Counted from the first letter of the stretch, positions 28,928-38,968 are shown. The stretch is 52,825 nucleotides of DNA from Bacteroidia bacterium (GCA_009930305.1 RZYM01000015.1:1-52825); one strand, 5' to 3'. Translations and numbers: made by a program. Notes: generated by a model from the sequence alone, not told the origin.

Positions 28928-30145
28928 CTAGTTATTAATATCGTCTCTGGTATTGCTTGCTAATTCTTTTAGACCACCCATGTTAAATCCAAGTGTAAAA
29001 CGTAAGGTTTGATCCAAAGGATTATTTTTAGCAACAGAAAGTACGTAAGCTACATCAAGTGAAAATACGTTTAGTTTGAAACCGGCACCGAATGTTACGT
29101 ATTTACGATTTCCCGATTGCTGTGATTCGTTGTAATAACCGATACGTCCAAAGAATTGTTGATTATAATCGTATTCCAAACCAAGTGAGAAATTAATTTC
29201 GCGCAATTCTCCAACAAAACCATCAGGCGAATCTCCAAAAGAACGGAATATACCGGTAATAGGATCCATTTTATAATATTCGTCTAAACGTTTATTATAA
29301 TCTTCATTGCTTTCTCCTGTATTTTGAACAGGACGAGAAGGTACCAATAGCTTATTAAAATCAACATTAAGTGATAGGTGGTTGTATCTGTCGAATGGCA
29401 TTGTAAAACTACCGCCTAAACGTAAGTTTGCGGGAATAAATGCAGCACTTTTATAGTCGCCATATTCAACTTTTTTACCAATATTTGAAATATTGAAACC
29501 GAATGCACCAAAACCTTTACCCCAAGCGAAATCGACTACTTGTCCGTAGTATCCTGACACATCAGCTGCAATAGACCATCCGGGTTCTAAATAGTCAGAA
29601 CCATCTGTCGTCTGTCCGCCTGTTAAATCCGAATAAATAAAACGGAGAGCTACACCCATTGAAAAGTTTTTAGCAAGTATACGCGAGTAAGATGCATCTA
29701 ATGCTAAATCGTATGGTTTAACGTTATATCCAGGGTCTTCTTGATTCTTTCTAATCAAAACTTGTCCTAAAGAAAAGAAACGGAAAGACATTGCTACTGT
29801 TTGTACATCTTTTATTTTATAATAACCTGATGCAGAAACCAAATCAATGTCAGATACAATTTTTCTTAACCAAGGTACATAGGAAACATTTGCTCCGCCT
29901 ACGCCATCTATAAAAGCATATTTTGATGGATTCCAATATTGAGAATCGCCATCAGGAGTTGTTGCTCCACCCACATCTCCCAAACCGCCTCCACGTGCAT
30001 CAGGTGCCACTGTTAAAAAGGATACTCCGGTTGTAATAGGTGAAAATGTTTGATATGACTCTTCTCCATCGCCTGTAGATTGTGCAAACATGGTTAATGG
30101 CATACATAGTGATATAGCCAATAAGATACTTAATTTTTTCTTCAT
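28928..30145 (-). CDS. porV: Type IX secretion outer membrane protein PorV (LptO)
   Basis: PorV is an outer-membrane beta-barrel shuttle that carries folded T9SS cargo from the translocon to PorU. The 405-residue protein starts with a signal peptide (MKKKLSILLAISLCMPLTMF then AQS) and shows SPITTGVSFLTVAPDARGGG with GDVGGATTPD, the start typical of this family, then strand-rich barrel sequence. It lies between porU and ispF as in Porphyromonas. Confidence 0.95.
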   Translation of the reverse strand: MKKKLSILLAISLCMPLTMFAQSTGDGEESYQTFSPITTGVSFLTVAPDARGGGLGDVGGATTPDGDSQYWNPSKYAFIDGVGGANVSYVPWLRKIVSDIDLVSASGYYKIKDVQTVAMSFRFFSLGQVLIRKNQEDPGYNVKPYDLALDASYSRILAKNFSMGVALRFIYSDLTGGQTTDGSDYLEPGWSIAADVSGYYGQVVDFAWGKGFGAFGFNISNIGKKVEYGDYKSAAFIPANLRLGGSFTMPFDRYNHLSLNVDFNKLLVPSRPVQNTGESNEDYNKRLDEYYKMDPITGIFRSFGDSPDGFVGELREINFSLGLEYDYNQQFFGRIGYYNESQQSGNRKYVTFGAGFKLNVFSLDVAYVLSVAKNNPLDQTLRFTLGFNMGGLKELASNTRDDINN

Positions 30146-30204
30146 TATTTTACAGAATAGATTGTGTATGCATAATTATGTAATAGCGTTAAAAAAAACG
30201 GCTA

Positions 30205-30212
30205 CAAAGATA
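30205..30212 (-). promoter_or_regulatory. -7 promoter element for porV
   Basis: The minus strand reads TATCTTTG, a full consensus match, 60 nt upstream of the porV start and only 18 bp beyond the porU stop. It suggests porV-ispF can be transcribed independently of porU. Confidence 0.55.
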
Positions 30213-30229
30213 ACGGAATCTTTTGGATT

Positions 30230-33200
30230 TTATTGTGGATTTACTAGCAACTTTTGTGTTGTTGTGTCGTAACTCCCTTCTGTTGTGGTAATTATTGCTT
30301 TAATTAAATATATGCCCGGACGAATTTGGTCTCCAAATTTACCGGATAAATCAATGTGTGAAGTATATGTTCCTTCGGTCGAAGTGGTAGCCTTTGAATT
30401 CCAATATTGTCGTCCTTGCGTATCATATAATATAAACTCTACATCGACAGGGACTTCCGGACGATCATATACTAGAGTTAAATCTACGTAATTAGATGCA
30501 GGATTCGGGCTTATACTAAAATCAGAAATTTCAGGTATAGATTTTTCGCGAACCACAAAATCAATTTCTGCAGAACTTGAAATGTTTTGTAAATTCCAAG
30601 CTTTAAATGCTAAATGGTATAAACCGGGCTCTAATGGCTCAAATTGGTATTTAACTATTCCGCTTTTATAGTCGTTGAGCGTTGATTCGTAATAACTATT
30701 TAATACGTATGTTTTATTTGGATCATTGTTTAACTTTATTGTAATGTCATGTCCGATACCGGCTCCAACAACATTAATTCCGTATGAATCATTTAAATGT
30801 GCAAACAGTACAGGGGTAGGGTTAACTATTTGTCCGGAGATAAATGACGGTGAATTTAAGTACAATTTCAAATTGGGTCCTTCTTCGCTAGGCTCTGCAG
30901 AAGGATCTGAGCCGCCAACTTGAAAAGATTCGTTATAGTCATGTGCCTCAGTCTTTTTATCGTCAGATACACCATAGTAAAGTATGCGCCCGTCTCCAAA
31001 TTTGTAATTTATATCCTTTGGAACCATAAATGTTGTTTCAAAACATCCATTAGTGGCGCTTACTTTTCCACTAAACAAAATGTTAGGATAATCTTGATAT
31101 TTAAAAGGAGTATTTCCTTTATTGGCTAATGTGCTCATAGTCTCTTCTTTGTCGTAAATGGTAAGATATACCTTCCCATTAAAGTCTTTTAAAGAGTCTC
31201 CATTTTCATCAGCTATATGTCCTTTTATGGTAACAAGTCCAAGAGCTTGCATCAATGCATTGTCAGGAATCAGGCTATTAATGCTATCTGTAATTATTCG
31301 TTTTGTCGGATAATTCAAAACGAGTGCAGGATCTCCCAAAAGCGAGAAATTTAGTTTGTTTTTGTCGTAACCTATATCAATTTTAGCTCTTCTTACTATT
31401 TCCCCAAGTTTTAAAGGGGCTTCGCCTTCTTTTGGAGCAATATAGTTATATACAGCAGAACCTAACTTGAAATTATCACTTGAAAATACCACACGTGTTG
31501 TTGTAAGTAAAGCAATACCTCCTCCATTGGGATTAAGGAAAACATTCATTCCTGCAGATACAGCGTTGTTATCATAACGGCTAAAGTCGCATGTTGCAGT
31601 AATCCATAGAGCTTGTTTGTCGTTATACATTGCAATAATGTCATTCTGATTAATTGTTTGTTCTTGCGAAAGTGTATAGGGACCTCCATGTCCAACGTAT
31701 GTAAATACCAATACGCCATTCTTTATATCTTTCAAAATGGTTTCGCGTGCAACAGGATAAGTTCCTCCACTAGTGCTTTGAACAAGCGGATAAGCATCAA
31801 AGTATACTTTATGTGCTTGGTATGCCTTATTTAATGAATATAGTGATGTTGTTAATTTATCTGCTTGAGACATGTGAATATTACTATCTTCGTCGTCAGC
31901 CATAAATGCAAAGATGTTTTTCCACGTACCGGTTAAATCGTTCTTAGCATATTTGATTATTTTATTTACTCCATTTTCAGCTTCTGTATTAGAAGATATA
32001 GGCAATCTACCTACTGAAATGTCCATTTTGTCGGAAGGAAGTGACCCTCCTTCGTTGTCATCCAACAAGCCGTAATAATCATCTGTAACATAAGAACGAG
32101 TTGATAATAGTGATTCGACTGATTGATAACTGATTAAAGGCAACTTTTCGTGTTTGTATCCTCTATTGTCGTGTGATGCGACTCCAAAGAATAATAATGA
32201 ACTTGGTGATTTTGATCCATTAGATGCAGCTCTATCATAAAATACCTTCAAGAAACGGCGATATGCAGTTGCATCAGGCGTTCCGGAAGAGAATTCATTG
32301 TAAATTTGTTCGGGCGTAGCTATATGTACTACCATGCCGTCATGCGTGCGATGGTGTTCTGCTAATTTTTCGGCAGCTGCCATATAGCCGGAGGGAGTAA
32401 CAATTATCATGTCACATTGCGCTAAACCATGCAGATTTTGATTTGCAACAGTTCCAACAATGGTAGGTGAAGGAAACGATGCTTGCGTATTAACGGCTAA
32501 AAAAGTCTGCAGTTCATTGTGTAATGTAGTAAATGAAAGCGTACCATTGTATTCGGTAGGAATTTCCTGGACATTTGACTGATTTGTAATATTCCATACT
32601 TTTATACCAGAATTAGCTCCACTTATTTCATAACGAGCAACTGCATCAAATTCAATATCATTAGGATAGAAAATTTCCATCGAACTTCCATTGAAATAAA
32701 GATGCCTATATGCGCTTAATGTAATGTAATTGAGGTATCCTACATTTGATGATGCTGCAGGATTGTACTTGAGTGTAACTGTTTGATAATCGGAATTTGA
32801 ACAATTTACATTTTTTGATATTGAACCTGAATTAGCTACCTGATGTGAACTCTCGACAGCAGATATTTTAATATTGCTGCTTAATACGTTGCCATTAAAA
32901 GTGACAGTGTAACTGGTTGATGAAGATGAGGTTGCAATTGCCTCAATGTTCAATAAAGCTTCTTCATCAGTTGCAACATTCTCAATTGGAAGTTGAAAAC
33001 TACGTTCCAACGTACTTGATTCAAATTTTTCGCCATACCATTCTCTACCTGATTCAAGCAAATTTATTGATTCTACATTGTGATATACGCCGGTTAAAGA
33101 TTTATTTACAGTTAGAGTAGGAGTGTCTTCAATTTTTTCGGTTTGCTCTATTTTTCTGCCAATTCCTGCATCAGAAGTAGCAAAATAGTATCCATAGTCA

Positions 33201-34030
33201 GTATAATAATTTGGAGTAAATTCATATCCTCCGGTTAAATCATTATATGATTTTTTTATAACACCTTGAGCCCAAAACAATATATAGTCTCCGGATCCGA
33301 AAACATCATCAGATCCTTTCTCCATGAAAATTGCGATTTCTTGTAAGTCATCTTTATCCGGAATTGATATTTTAGAGAAATCTTCTTCTTGAATTTCACC
33401 TCCATATCCAAAAATTCTAATATTTGCAGGGCTTGATACACCCATATTCACAATGTCTTCGTATGTGAGTTTGTATATGCCCGACTCTCTAACAGCTAAT
33501 TTAACCCAATACCCGCTTGCTAATACAGAATTTGACGGATACGCATCAGCTGCAATTCTTATATTACTTTTCTTCGTTTTAGATAAAGCATTTATGCTAA
33601 CTTTCGCAGAAATCAATTTTTGATATTTACCATCTTTTAATATTATAGGACAAAAGCGTATATCAAGGCTTGAGTTATGCCTTTCAGTACTTATGGATGG
33701 CTCAATAATAATATTGTCTGCGATATTGGCATTTTTGATTAAATCAGACTCAATTGTAATTAAAGGCTCATATTTACAGTCGTTAATACTTATACTATAG
33801 TCTGATGTTTTGCTATATTCTTCAATCGGAATGGATATGGTGTAAAAGGGTAGTTCGTCTATATATTGAGCATCCTCAAAACTTAATCTTGTTTCTTGCT
33901 CGCTTGGCGTTGAAAAAATGCGTGGAGATTCCCATACTATCGTTACCGGAATAATCTGTTCTGCATTCATACTGAAGTATGATGCAAAAAAAGTAATCAA
34001 TAATATCAGGTATTTATTTTTTAAATCCAT
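30230..34030 (-). CDS. porU: Type IX secretion system sortase PorU
   Basis: PorU is the cell-surface cysteine endopeptidase (C25 gingipain family) that cuts the C-terminal signal from T9SS cargo and links it to A-LPS. Of its 1266 residues, the first ~20 are a signal peptide. The catalytic His is in YVGHGGPY (about 780) and the Cys in TATCDFSRYDN (about 814). The last ~85 residues (from PEISDFSISPNPASNYVDL) form a T9SS-type C-terminal domain. It is encoded right after a FAH hydrolase and followed by porV. Confidence 0.95.
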   Translation of the reverse strand: MDLKNKYLILLITFFASYFSMNAEQIIPVTIVWESPRIFSTPSEQETRLSFEDAQYIDELPFYTISIPIEEYSKTSDYSISINDCKYEPLITIESDLIKNANIADNIIIEPSISTERHNSSLDIRFCPIILKDGKYQKLISAKVSINALSKTKKSNIRIAADAYPSNSVLASGYWVKLAVRESGIYKLTYEDIVNMGVSSPANIRIFGYGGEIQEEDFSKISIPDKDDLQEIAIFMEKGSDDVFGSGDYILFWAQGVIKKSYNDLTGGYEFTPNYYTDYGYYFATSDAGIGRKIEQTEKIEDTPTLTVNKSLTGVYHNVESINLLESGREWYGEKFESSTLERSFQLPIENVATDEEALLNIEAIATSSSSTSYTVTFNGNVLSSNIKISAVESSHQVANSGSISKNVNCSNSDYQTVTLKYNPAASSNVGYLNYITLSAYRHLYFNGSSMEIFYPNDIEFDAVARYEISGANSGIKVWNITNQSNVQEIPTEYNGTLSFTTLHNELQTFLAVNTQASFPSPTIVGTVANQNLHGLAQCDMIIVTPSGYMAAAEKLAEHHRTHDGMVVHIATPEQIYNEFSSGTPDATAYRRFLKVFYDRAASNGSKSPSSLLFFGVASHDNRGYKHEKLPLISYQSVESLLSTRSYVTDDYYGLLDDNEGGSLPSDKMDISVGRLPISSNTEAENGVNKIIKYAKNDLTGTWKNIFAFMADDEDSNIHMSQADKLTTSLYSLNKAYQAHKVYFDAYPLVQSTSGGTYPVARETILKDIKNGVLVFTYVGHGGPYTLSQEQTINQNDIIAMYNDKQALWITATCDFSRYDNNAVSAGMNVFLNPNGGGIALLTTTRVVFSSDNFKLGSAVYNYIAPKEGEAPLKLGEIVRRAKIDIGYDKNKLNFSLLGDPALVLNYPTKRIITDSINSLIPDNALMQALGLVTIKGHIADENGDSLKDFNGKVYLTIYDKEETMSTLANKGNTPFKYQDYPNILFSGKVSATNGCFETTFMVPKDINYKFGDGRILYYGVSDDKKTEAHDYNESFQVGGSDPSAEPSEEGPNLKLYLNSPSFISGQIVNPTPVLFAHLNDSYGINVVGAGIGHDITIKLNNDPNKTYVLNSYYESTLNDYKSGIVKYQFEPLEPGLYHLAFKAWNLQNISSSAEIDFVVREKSIPEISDFSISPNPASNYVDLTLVYDRPEVPVDVEFILYDTQGRQYWNSKATTSTEGTYTSHIDLSGKFGDQIRPGIYLIKAIITTTEGSYDTTTQKLLVNPQ

Positions 34031-34031
34031 T

Positions 34032-34646
34032 TTATTTAATATAGAAATCTAACATTGGTTTACCTTCTATATATCCTTGCAAATGCTCATTTTGATGTAC
34101 AGGTCCGACTCCTACAGGAGTTCCTGTAAATATTAAATCACCGGTTTTAAGTGTAAAAAACTTACTTACATATTCGATGATAAAATCAATATCAAAAATC
34201 ATATCACCGGTGTATCCTTTTTGTACGGTTTTTCCGTCGATGTCCAAACTAAAGTGTAAATCTTGTACATTTCCTCCAAAGTCTGAAATAGGGAAGAACT
34301 CGCTTATAGGGGCCGAAAAATCAAAGGCTTTACATAGTTCCCAAGGGTTTCCGGTTTCTCTAAACTTAGCTTGTAAATCGCGTGCCGTAAAATCTATTCC
34401 TAATCCTATTTCGTGATAATATTTGTTGGCAAATTTTTTCGCAATGTTGCGACCGACTTTATCAATACGTACGACCAATTCTGCTTCGTACTCGATACGA
34501 TCTGAAAAATCGGGTATATAAAATGGTTTACCTCCTTTTAACAGCGCAGAATCGGGTTTGCAAAAAACCGCCGGTTCTTTGGGTACTATATGTTCAAGTT
34601 CTTTGTTATGGTCTAAATAATTCCAACCTATTGCAATGATTTTCAT
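34032..34646 (-). CDS. Fumarylacetoacetate hydrolase family protein
   Basis: This 204-residue protein belongs to the FAH superfamily of C-C bond hydrolases and decarboxylases. KIIAIGWNYLDHN, FCKPDSALL, EYEAELVVRI and GDLIFTGTPVGVGPV with the metal-binding Glu residues are visible. The in-frame start at 34670 would add MRIYYGKS; the inner ATG is chosen because MKIIAIGWNY matches the family and the -7 box at 34670-34677 leaves no room for the earlier start. The real substrate in Bacteroidetes is not known. Confidence 0.88.
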   Translation of the reverse strand: MKIIAIGWNYLDHNKELEHIVPKEPAVFCKPDSALLKGGKPFYIPDFSDRIEYEAELVVRIDKVGRNIAKKFANKYYHEIGLGIDFTARDLQAKFRETGNPWELCKAFDFSAPISEFFPISDFGGNVQDLHFSLDIDGKTVQKGYTGDMIFDIDFIIEYVSKFFTLKTGDLIFTGTPVGVGPVHQNEHLQGYIEGKPMLDFYIK

Positions 34647-34669
34647 GCTTTTGCCATAATATATTCGCA

Positions 34670-34677
34670 CAAAGATA
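34670..34677 (-). promoter_or_regulatory. -7 promoter element for the FAH-porU unit
   Basis: The minus strand reads TATCTTTG, 23 nt upstream of the chosen FAH start. It overlaps the alternative earlier start codon and so supports the shorter reading. Confidence 0.65.
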
Positions 34678-34721
34678 CGAATTTAATGTGTATTTTATGA
34701 GTGGTGAAACGGAATTATAGT

Positions 34722-34729
34722 TAAATTTG
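34722..34729 (+). promoter_or_regulatory. -7 promoter element for the SUI1-helicase unit
   Basis: TAAATTTG matches TAnnTTTG. It lies 75 nt upstream of the chosen SUI1 start at 34804 and just before an earlier in-frame ATG at 34744. Confidence 0.55.
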
Positions 34730-34803
34730 TAATTCGGAAATAGTTGAATAAATTTATTTCCGTCTTAAAACGAAAACGATTCAGCCTAAATAATTATTAT
34801 AAA

Positions 34804-35136
34804 ATGGATAATGATTGGAAACATAAATTAGGGTTGGTATATTCTACGAATCTTGATGCGATGAGTAGTGTAGATGATTCTGAAGAAGTAAAAGAACAGA
34901 TTCCCAATCAAAAACAATGTCTGTGTTTATCATTTCAACGCCGAAATGGTAAACCTGCCACAATAATAAGCGGTTATGAAGGTAGTGATGACTCTCTCAA
35001 AGAACTTGCAAAACGTCTTAAAATTAAATGCGGAGTAGGTGGGTCTGTACGCGATGGAGAAATACTGATACAAGGTGATTTGCGTGTAAAGCTAAAAGAA
35101 TTATTGCATTCGGAAGGATTTAAAACCAAGGGCTGA
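34804..35136 (+). CDS. eIF1/SUI1-like protein (YciH family)
   Basis: This is a 110-residue protein with the SUI1 fold: ...CLCLSFQRRNGKPATIISG, LAKRLKIKCGVGGSVRDGEI and LIQGDLRVKLKELL are the classic eIF1/YciH blocks. In E. coli YciH affects start-codon selection stringency. The start at 34804 is preferred over 34744 because MDNDWKHKLGLVYSTN resembles the family, while the extra 20 residues do not. Its TGA stop shares its last base with the ATG of the helicase gene. Confidence 0.9.
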   Translation: MDNDWKHKLGLVYSTNLDAMSSVDDSEEVKEQIPNQKQCLCLSFQRRNGKPATIISGYEGSDDSLKELAKRLKIKCGVGGSVRDGEILIQGDLRVKLKELLHSEGFKTKG

Positions 35137-38100
35137 TGAAGAATCTTCACGTATATAAGGCATCTGCAGGTTCTGGCAAAACAACTTGTTTAACAGAATC
35201 TTACTTAGAATTGATGGCCTCGGGAAATGATAATTTCGAGCATAGACATATATTGGCAGTTACTTTTACCAATAAGGCTACAGAAGAAATGAAGTCTAGA
35301 ATTATTCAACTTCTGGCAAAAGTGGCTAATGGCGAAAAAGAATTACCTTATATAGATTCGAAACGTGCAAAAGAAATGCTAAGGTCTGTTTTGCACGATT
35401 ATTCTCGATTTAAAATCAGCACCATAGATCGTTTTTTTCAGCAAGTTATTCGTGCTTTTGTTAGAGAATTAGGCATCAATAGTAATTATGGTATTGAATT
35501 AGATCATGATCAAGTTATTGAAAATGCTGTAGATGAAATTATTTTGTCGCTCGACAAAGCAGAAAATAAAGATGTGCTAGATTGGCTATTGTCAATGGCG
35601 CAAGAAAAAATTGATGTAGGTCTTAATTGGAAGATAAGAGATGACTTAACTCAGTTTGGAAAGGAAATCTTCAAAGAAGATTATTTGAAATATGGTGGTC
35701 TATTTACTGATACTGATACAATCCTAAATTACAAAAAAGAGATAAAGAAAATCAGTAAGATTAAGTCATCTGTAATAATAAATGCAGCAAATGATTTGAA
35801 AAATAGAATAGAATCAGAAGGACTGGCTCTTACAGATTTTAAAGGTGGGTCAAGAAGCCCTTTAATTGTTCTTGAAAAATTTTCAGCCGGTGAAATAGCC
35901 GGTTTATCTGCTACTTTCTTAAATCTGGCAAATGATCCTAACAATTTTTGCACAGCTAAATCGTCTCAAGCGGTTCGTGATGCAAGTGAATGGCTATGTG
36001 ATGAAGTTAGTAAATTCATTGCTGTATATAATGATAATATCATAGAATATAATTCAGCAGAGGCTATATACAAGTTTCTGCCATCATTAGGCGTTTTACA
36101 TCATATTGATAAGGTTGTTAAAGCCATGCAAAAAGAAGCAAACTCTCTGCTACTTAGCGATTCGATAAAATTGCTGAATACAATTGTAGAAGATAACGAT
36201 GCTCCATTTGTATATGAAAAAGTCGGTACCAGTATCAAGCATTATTTGCTAGACGAGTTTCAAGATACATCTGCAATGCAATGGAATAATTTTAAACCAT
36301 TAATAGCAGAAAGTTTAGGAAATGGTCAGAAAAATATTGTAGTAGGAGATGTAAAACAAAGTATTTATCGTTTTAGAAATTCTGATTGGGAAATTCTTGG
36401 GAATCAATTGGAATCTGTAGATTTTGAAAATCAGATTGAGTCGCATACTTTATCTACAAATTATAGAAGTGATGCGCAAATAGTATCATTTAATAATGAT
36501 TTCTTTCAGTATGCAGTAAATGCTTTGCAAGATAAATATAACGAGCAATTGCATGACAATTTGAGTAGCATTGTTTCGGATGATGTTCTTCGTAAGTCGT
36601 ATTTGGATGTCCTTCAAACTACAAAAAAAGATGCCGATAGTGGTTATGTTGAGATTCGTTTACTTGAGGGAAAAAATAATATTGAGGATTGGCGTAAATC
36701 GGCCATAGATAATTTATTTAATTCAATCTCAGAATTAATTGAAAAAAAATATAACTATGGTGATATAACAATATTGGTAAGAAGGAAAAAGGAAGCTGTG
36801 CAAGTGGCTCAAAGTTTGCTTGAGAAAAACATTCCTGTTGTATCAGACGAAGCATTACAAATTTCATCATCATTAGAAGTTTGTTTGATTGTTGCAGTAA
36901 TTAAGCGTTCAATAAACCAGAATGATGATCTTAATAAGTTATATATAGAGCATTTATGCGAAGAACTTAATATTGTACAACCTGAAGAAGAGTTATCTGT
37001 CGATACGCCATTGTATGAGTTTGTAGAGAAACTAATTGATTATTATGGTCTGCGTTCGAACAAAAATGCAGTAATATATATGCAAGCTTTTCAAGATTTG
37101 TTACTTGAATATGTTTCGAAGCAAAGTTCTGATGCAAATAAGTTTATAGAATGGTGGGAACAAACGGGAATAGGCAAGAGTTTAACTACAGGTGATGCCG
37201 GTAGTGCCGTTACTATAATGACATTGCATAAATCTAAAGGTTTGTCTTTTAATGTTGTTATTATGCCTTTCTGTACATGGAAGTTGGATGCTGATACTTC
37301 GGGTAATAAAATGAACATAATGTGGTGTAAAACGCATGCACCATTTGATGATATTCCTTATGTACCTGTTAAATATTCAAAGCAACTTTCTCAAACAATT
37401 TTTGCTGCTGATTATTATAAAGAGCTGATGCATAATTATATGGATAATATTAATTTGATGTATGTTGCATTTACTCGCCCTATTAAAGCATTGATTTGTT
37501 TTTGCATTAATCCTAATAAAGATTCATTTGATAATGTCGGAGATTTATTGAGAAAATACATTAATTTACCTAATCTGCGAGAATCTGTATCATCCGATGA
37601 AACTTTGACTAAATTCACCCAAGGAGAGTTAAAACCGAAAGTAGATGATGTAACAAAACCGCTTGATGAAAGTTCTGAAGAGATATATGTTACTCACACA
37701 GATATATCGCGTTTCGGTTTAAGACAAAATTCAGAACGCTCTGAACAAACTATAATGGGAACAATGTTGCATGGTATAATGGAAAAAATTATTAAGTCTG
37801 AGGATTTAAATTCTGTTATACAAGAAATGCAAAGAGTAGGATTAATCTCATCATATGATGCAGAGAAGATAAATAATAAACTAATTCCATATATAAATAA
37901 TCCTGCTGTAAAAACATGGTTTGATGGCAGCTATAAGATTTTAAACGAAAGGACTATTATTACAGAGAATGCTGAGAATTATCGACCAGATCGCATTATG
38001 ATAAGCAAAGACGAAATAATTGTCGTTGATTATAAATTTGGAGAAAAGGAAAATTCTTATATGCGTCAGGTTAGTACTTATATGTCATTACTTAAGTCAA

Positions 38101-38168
38101 TAGGATATAAGAATGTTTCAGGCTATTTGTACTATCAGAATGGTTTAGAGGTAGTAGCTGTCAGTTAG
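35136..38168 (+). CDS. AddA-like UvrD-family helicase with C-terminal PD-(D/E)XK nuclease
   Basis: This 1010-residue protein is a superfamily 1A helicase of the RecB/AddA type for double-strand break processing. Walker A is ASAGSGKTT (9-17), Walker B/motif II is LLDEFQDTS (about 371-379), and motif III-like GDVKQSIYRFR and motif VI-like NLMYVAFTRP follow. Near the C-terminus RPDRIMI and IVVDYKFG (about 963) with YMRQVSTYM form a PD-(D/E)XK nuclease. No AddB-type partner is visible here. Its start is translationally coupled to SUI1, and its 3' end overlaps trmN6 (convergent) by 24 bp. Confidence 0.92.
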   Translation: MKNLHVYKASAGSGKTTCLTESYLELMASGNDNFEHRHILAVTFTNKATEEMKSRIIQLLAKVANGEKELPYIDSKRAKEMLRSVLHDYSRFKISTIDRFFQQVIRAFVRELGINSNYGIELDHDQVIENAVDEIILSLDKAENKDVLDWLLSMAQEKIDVGLNWKIRDDLTQFGKEIFKEDYLKYGGLFTDTDTILNYKKEIKKISKIKSSVIINAANDLKNRIESEGLALTDFKGGSRSPLIVLEKFSAGEIAGLSATFLNLANDPNNFCTAKSSQAVRDASEWLCDEVSKFIAVYNDNIIEYNSAEAIYKFLPSLGVLHHIDKVVKAMQKEANSLLLSDSIKLLNTIVEDNDAPFVYEKVGTSIKHYLLDEFQDTSAMQWNNFKPLIAESLGNGQKNIVVGDVKQSIYRFRNSDWEILGNQLESVDFENQIESHTLSTNYRSDAQIVSFNNDFFQYAVNALQDKYNEQLHDNLSSIVSDDVLRKSYLDVLQTTKKDADSGYVEIRLLEGKNNIEDWRKSAIDNLFNSISELIEKKYNYGDITILVRRKKEAVQVAQSLLEKNIPVVSDEALQISSSLEVCLIVAVIKRSINQNDDLNKLYIEHLCEELNIVQPEEELSVDTPLYEFVEKLIDYYGLRSNKNAVIYMQAFQDLLLEYVSKQSSDANKFIEWWEQTGIGKSLTTGDAGSAVTIMTLHKSKGLSFNVVIMPFCTWKLDADTSGNKMNIMWCKTHAPFDDIPYVPVKYSKQLSQTIFAADYYKELMHNYMDNINLMYVAFTRPIKALICFCINPNKDSFDNVGDLLRKYINLPNLRESVSSDETLTKFTQGELKPKVDDVTKPLDESSEEIYVTHTDISRFGLRQNSERSEQTIMGTMLHGIMEKIIKSEDLNSVIQEMQRVGLISSYDAEKINNKLIPYINNPAVKTWFDGSYKILNERTIITENAENYRPDRIMISKDEIIVVDYKFGEKENSYMRQVSTYMSLLKSIGYKNVSGYLYYQNGLEVVAVS

Positions 38169-38852
38169 CTTTTTAAATTCTTCTGTATATTCGTGTCGAG
38201 TACCGTTTTCTATGCATAATTGATGCTCTGTGATACATTGCTCTTTTTTTGTTAGTTCAAGAATTAGTCGTATTACCTTAGCTTCCGGTTTTGGAATAAT
38301 CTTTGTGCGTTTTGATACAAATAAATTGCATTTTTCTGCTTCTTTTATAAAAAAATCTGCCTCAATAGTAGGTAATATAAGACAGAATCTTCCATCGTCT
38401 GATAATCTTTTTGCAACCGACGAACAAAGTTTATCGAATGGTAGTGTGTCGTTATGTCTGGCAATGCTACGTCCGTGCTCGGGTGCTTTAAGCGATTGTT
38501 TGAAATAGGGTGGGTTGCTAATTATCAAAGAATATTGTTTGTCGCAATTATCAGCGTATTGTATAAAATCAGCACATATTATGTTGATATTTTTCCATGG
38601 TGATGCCATGATATTATTTCTTGCCTGATTAGCGGCTTTCTCATCTATTTCTATTGCATCAATCGTTGAGGATGTAGATTTCTGTGCAAGCATTAATGCA
38701 ATTAATCCTGTTCCTGTACCGATGTCCAATATTTGTTCCGACGAGTCAATTTGTGTATATGCTCCCAATAACACACCATCAGTTCCTACCTTCATAGCGC
38801 AATCAGACTGCATAATAGTAAATTGTTTGAACTTGAAATAGTCGTTTGGCAT
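38145..38852 (-). CDS. trmN6: tRNA1(Val) adenine-N6 methyltransferase
   Basis: This 235-residue class I SAM-dependent methyltransferase modifies A37 of valine tRNA in E. coli (YfiC). SAM motif I is ILDIGTGTGLIALM and the catalytic NPPY sits in LIISNPPYFKQS (about 113), preceded by VGTDGVLLGAYT. The C-terminal 8 codons overlap the last 24 bp of the helicase gene on the other strand. The specific tRNA target is inferred from family resemblance. Confidence 0.9.
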   Translation of the reverse strand: MPNDYFKFKQFTIMQSDCAMKVGTDGVLLGAYTQIDSSEQILDIGTGTGLIALMLAQKSTSSTIDAIEIDEKAANQARNNIMASPWKNINIICADFIQYADNCDKQYSLIISNPPYFKQSLKAPEHGRSIARHNDTLPFDKLCSSVAKRLSDDGRFCLILPTIEADFFIKEAEKCNLFVSKRTKIIPKPEAKVIRLILELTKKEQCITEHQLCIENGTRHEYTEEFKKLTDSYYL

Positions 38853-38873
38853 TCAGATTGTTTTTTCAGCCGG

Positions 38874-38881
38874 CAAATATA
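38874..38881 (-). promoter_or_regulatory. -7 promoter element for trmN6
   Basis: The minus strand reads TATATTTG, a full consensus match, 21 nt upstream of the trmN6 start and next to the terminator of the upstream gene. Confidence 0.6.
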
Positions 38882-38889
38882 CATAAAAA

Positions 38890-38927
38890 GAAAACACTAC
38901 GCGGTACGTTTACCATGTAGTGTTTTC
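38890..38927 (-). terminator. Hairpin terminator of the T9SS cargo gene
   Basis: An 11-bp stem (GAAAACACTAC at 38890-38900, its complement at 38917-38927) encloses a smaller GGTA/TACC stem. It lies just after the stop at 38969. There is an A/T-poor tail rather than a long U run, so strength is uncertain. Confidence 0.65.
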
Positions 38928-38968
38928 CACCCTTAAAAACTTATGAAAAAATGAATTATGAAATAATG

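Noticed and set aside
28928-34030. porU-porV as a new system
   Set aside because: The pair and its linkage to ispF are established for the type IX secretion system in Porphyromonas.
34744-34803. Earlier start for the SUI1-like gene
   Set aside because: The extra 20 residues do not look like the family, and the later ATG gives the expected N-terminus and length.
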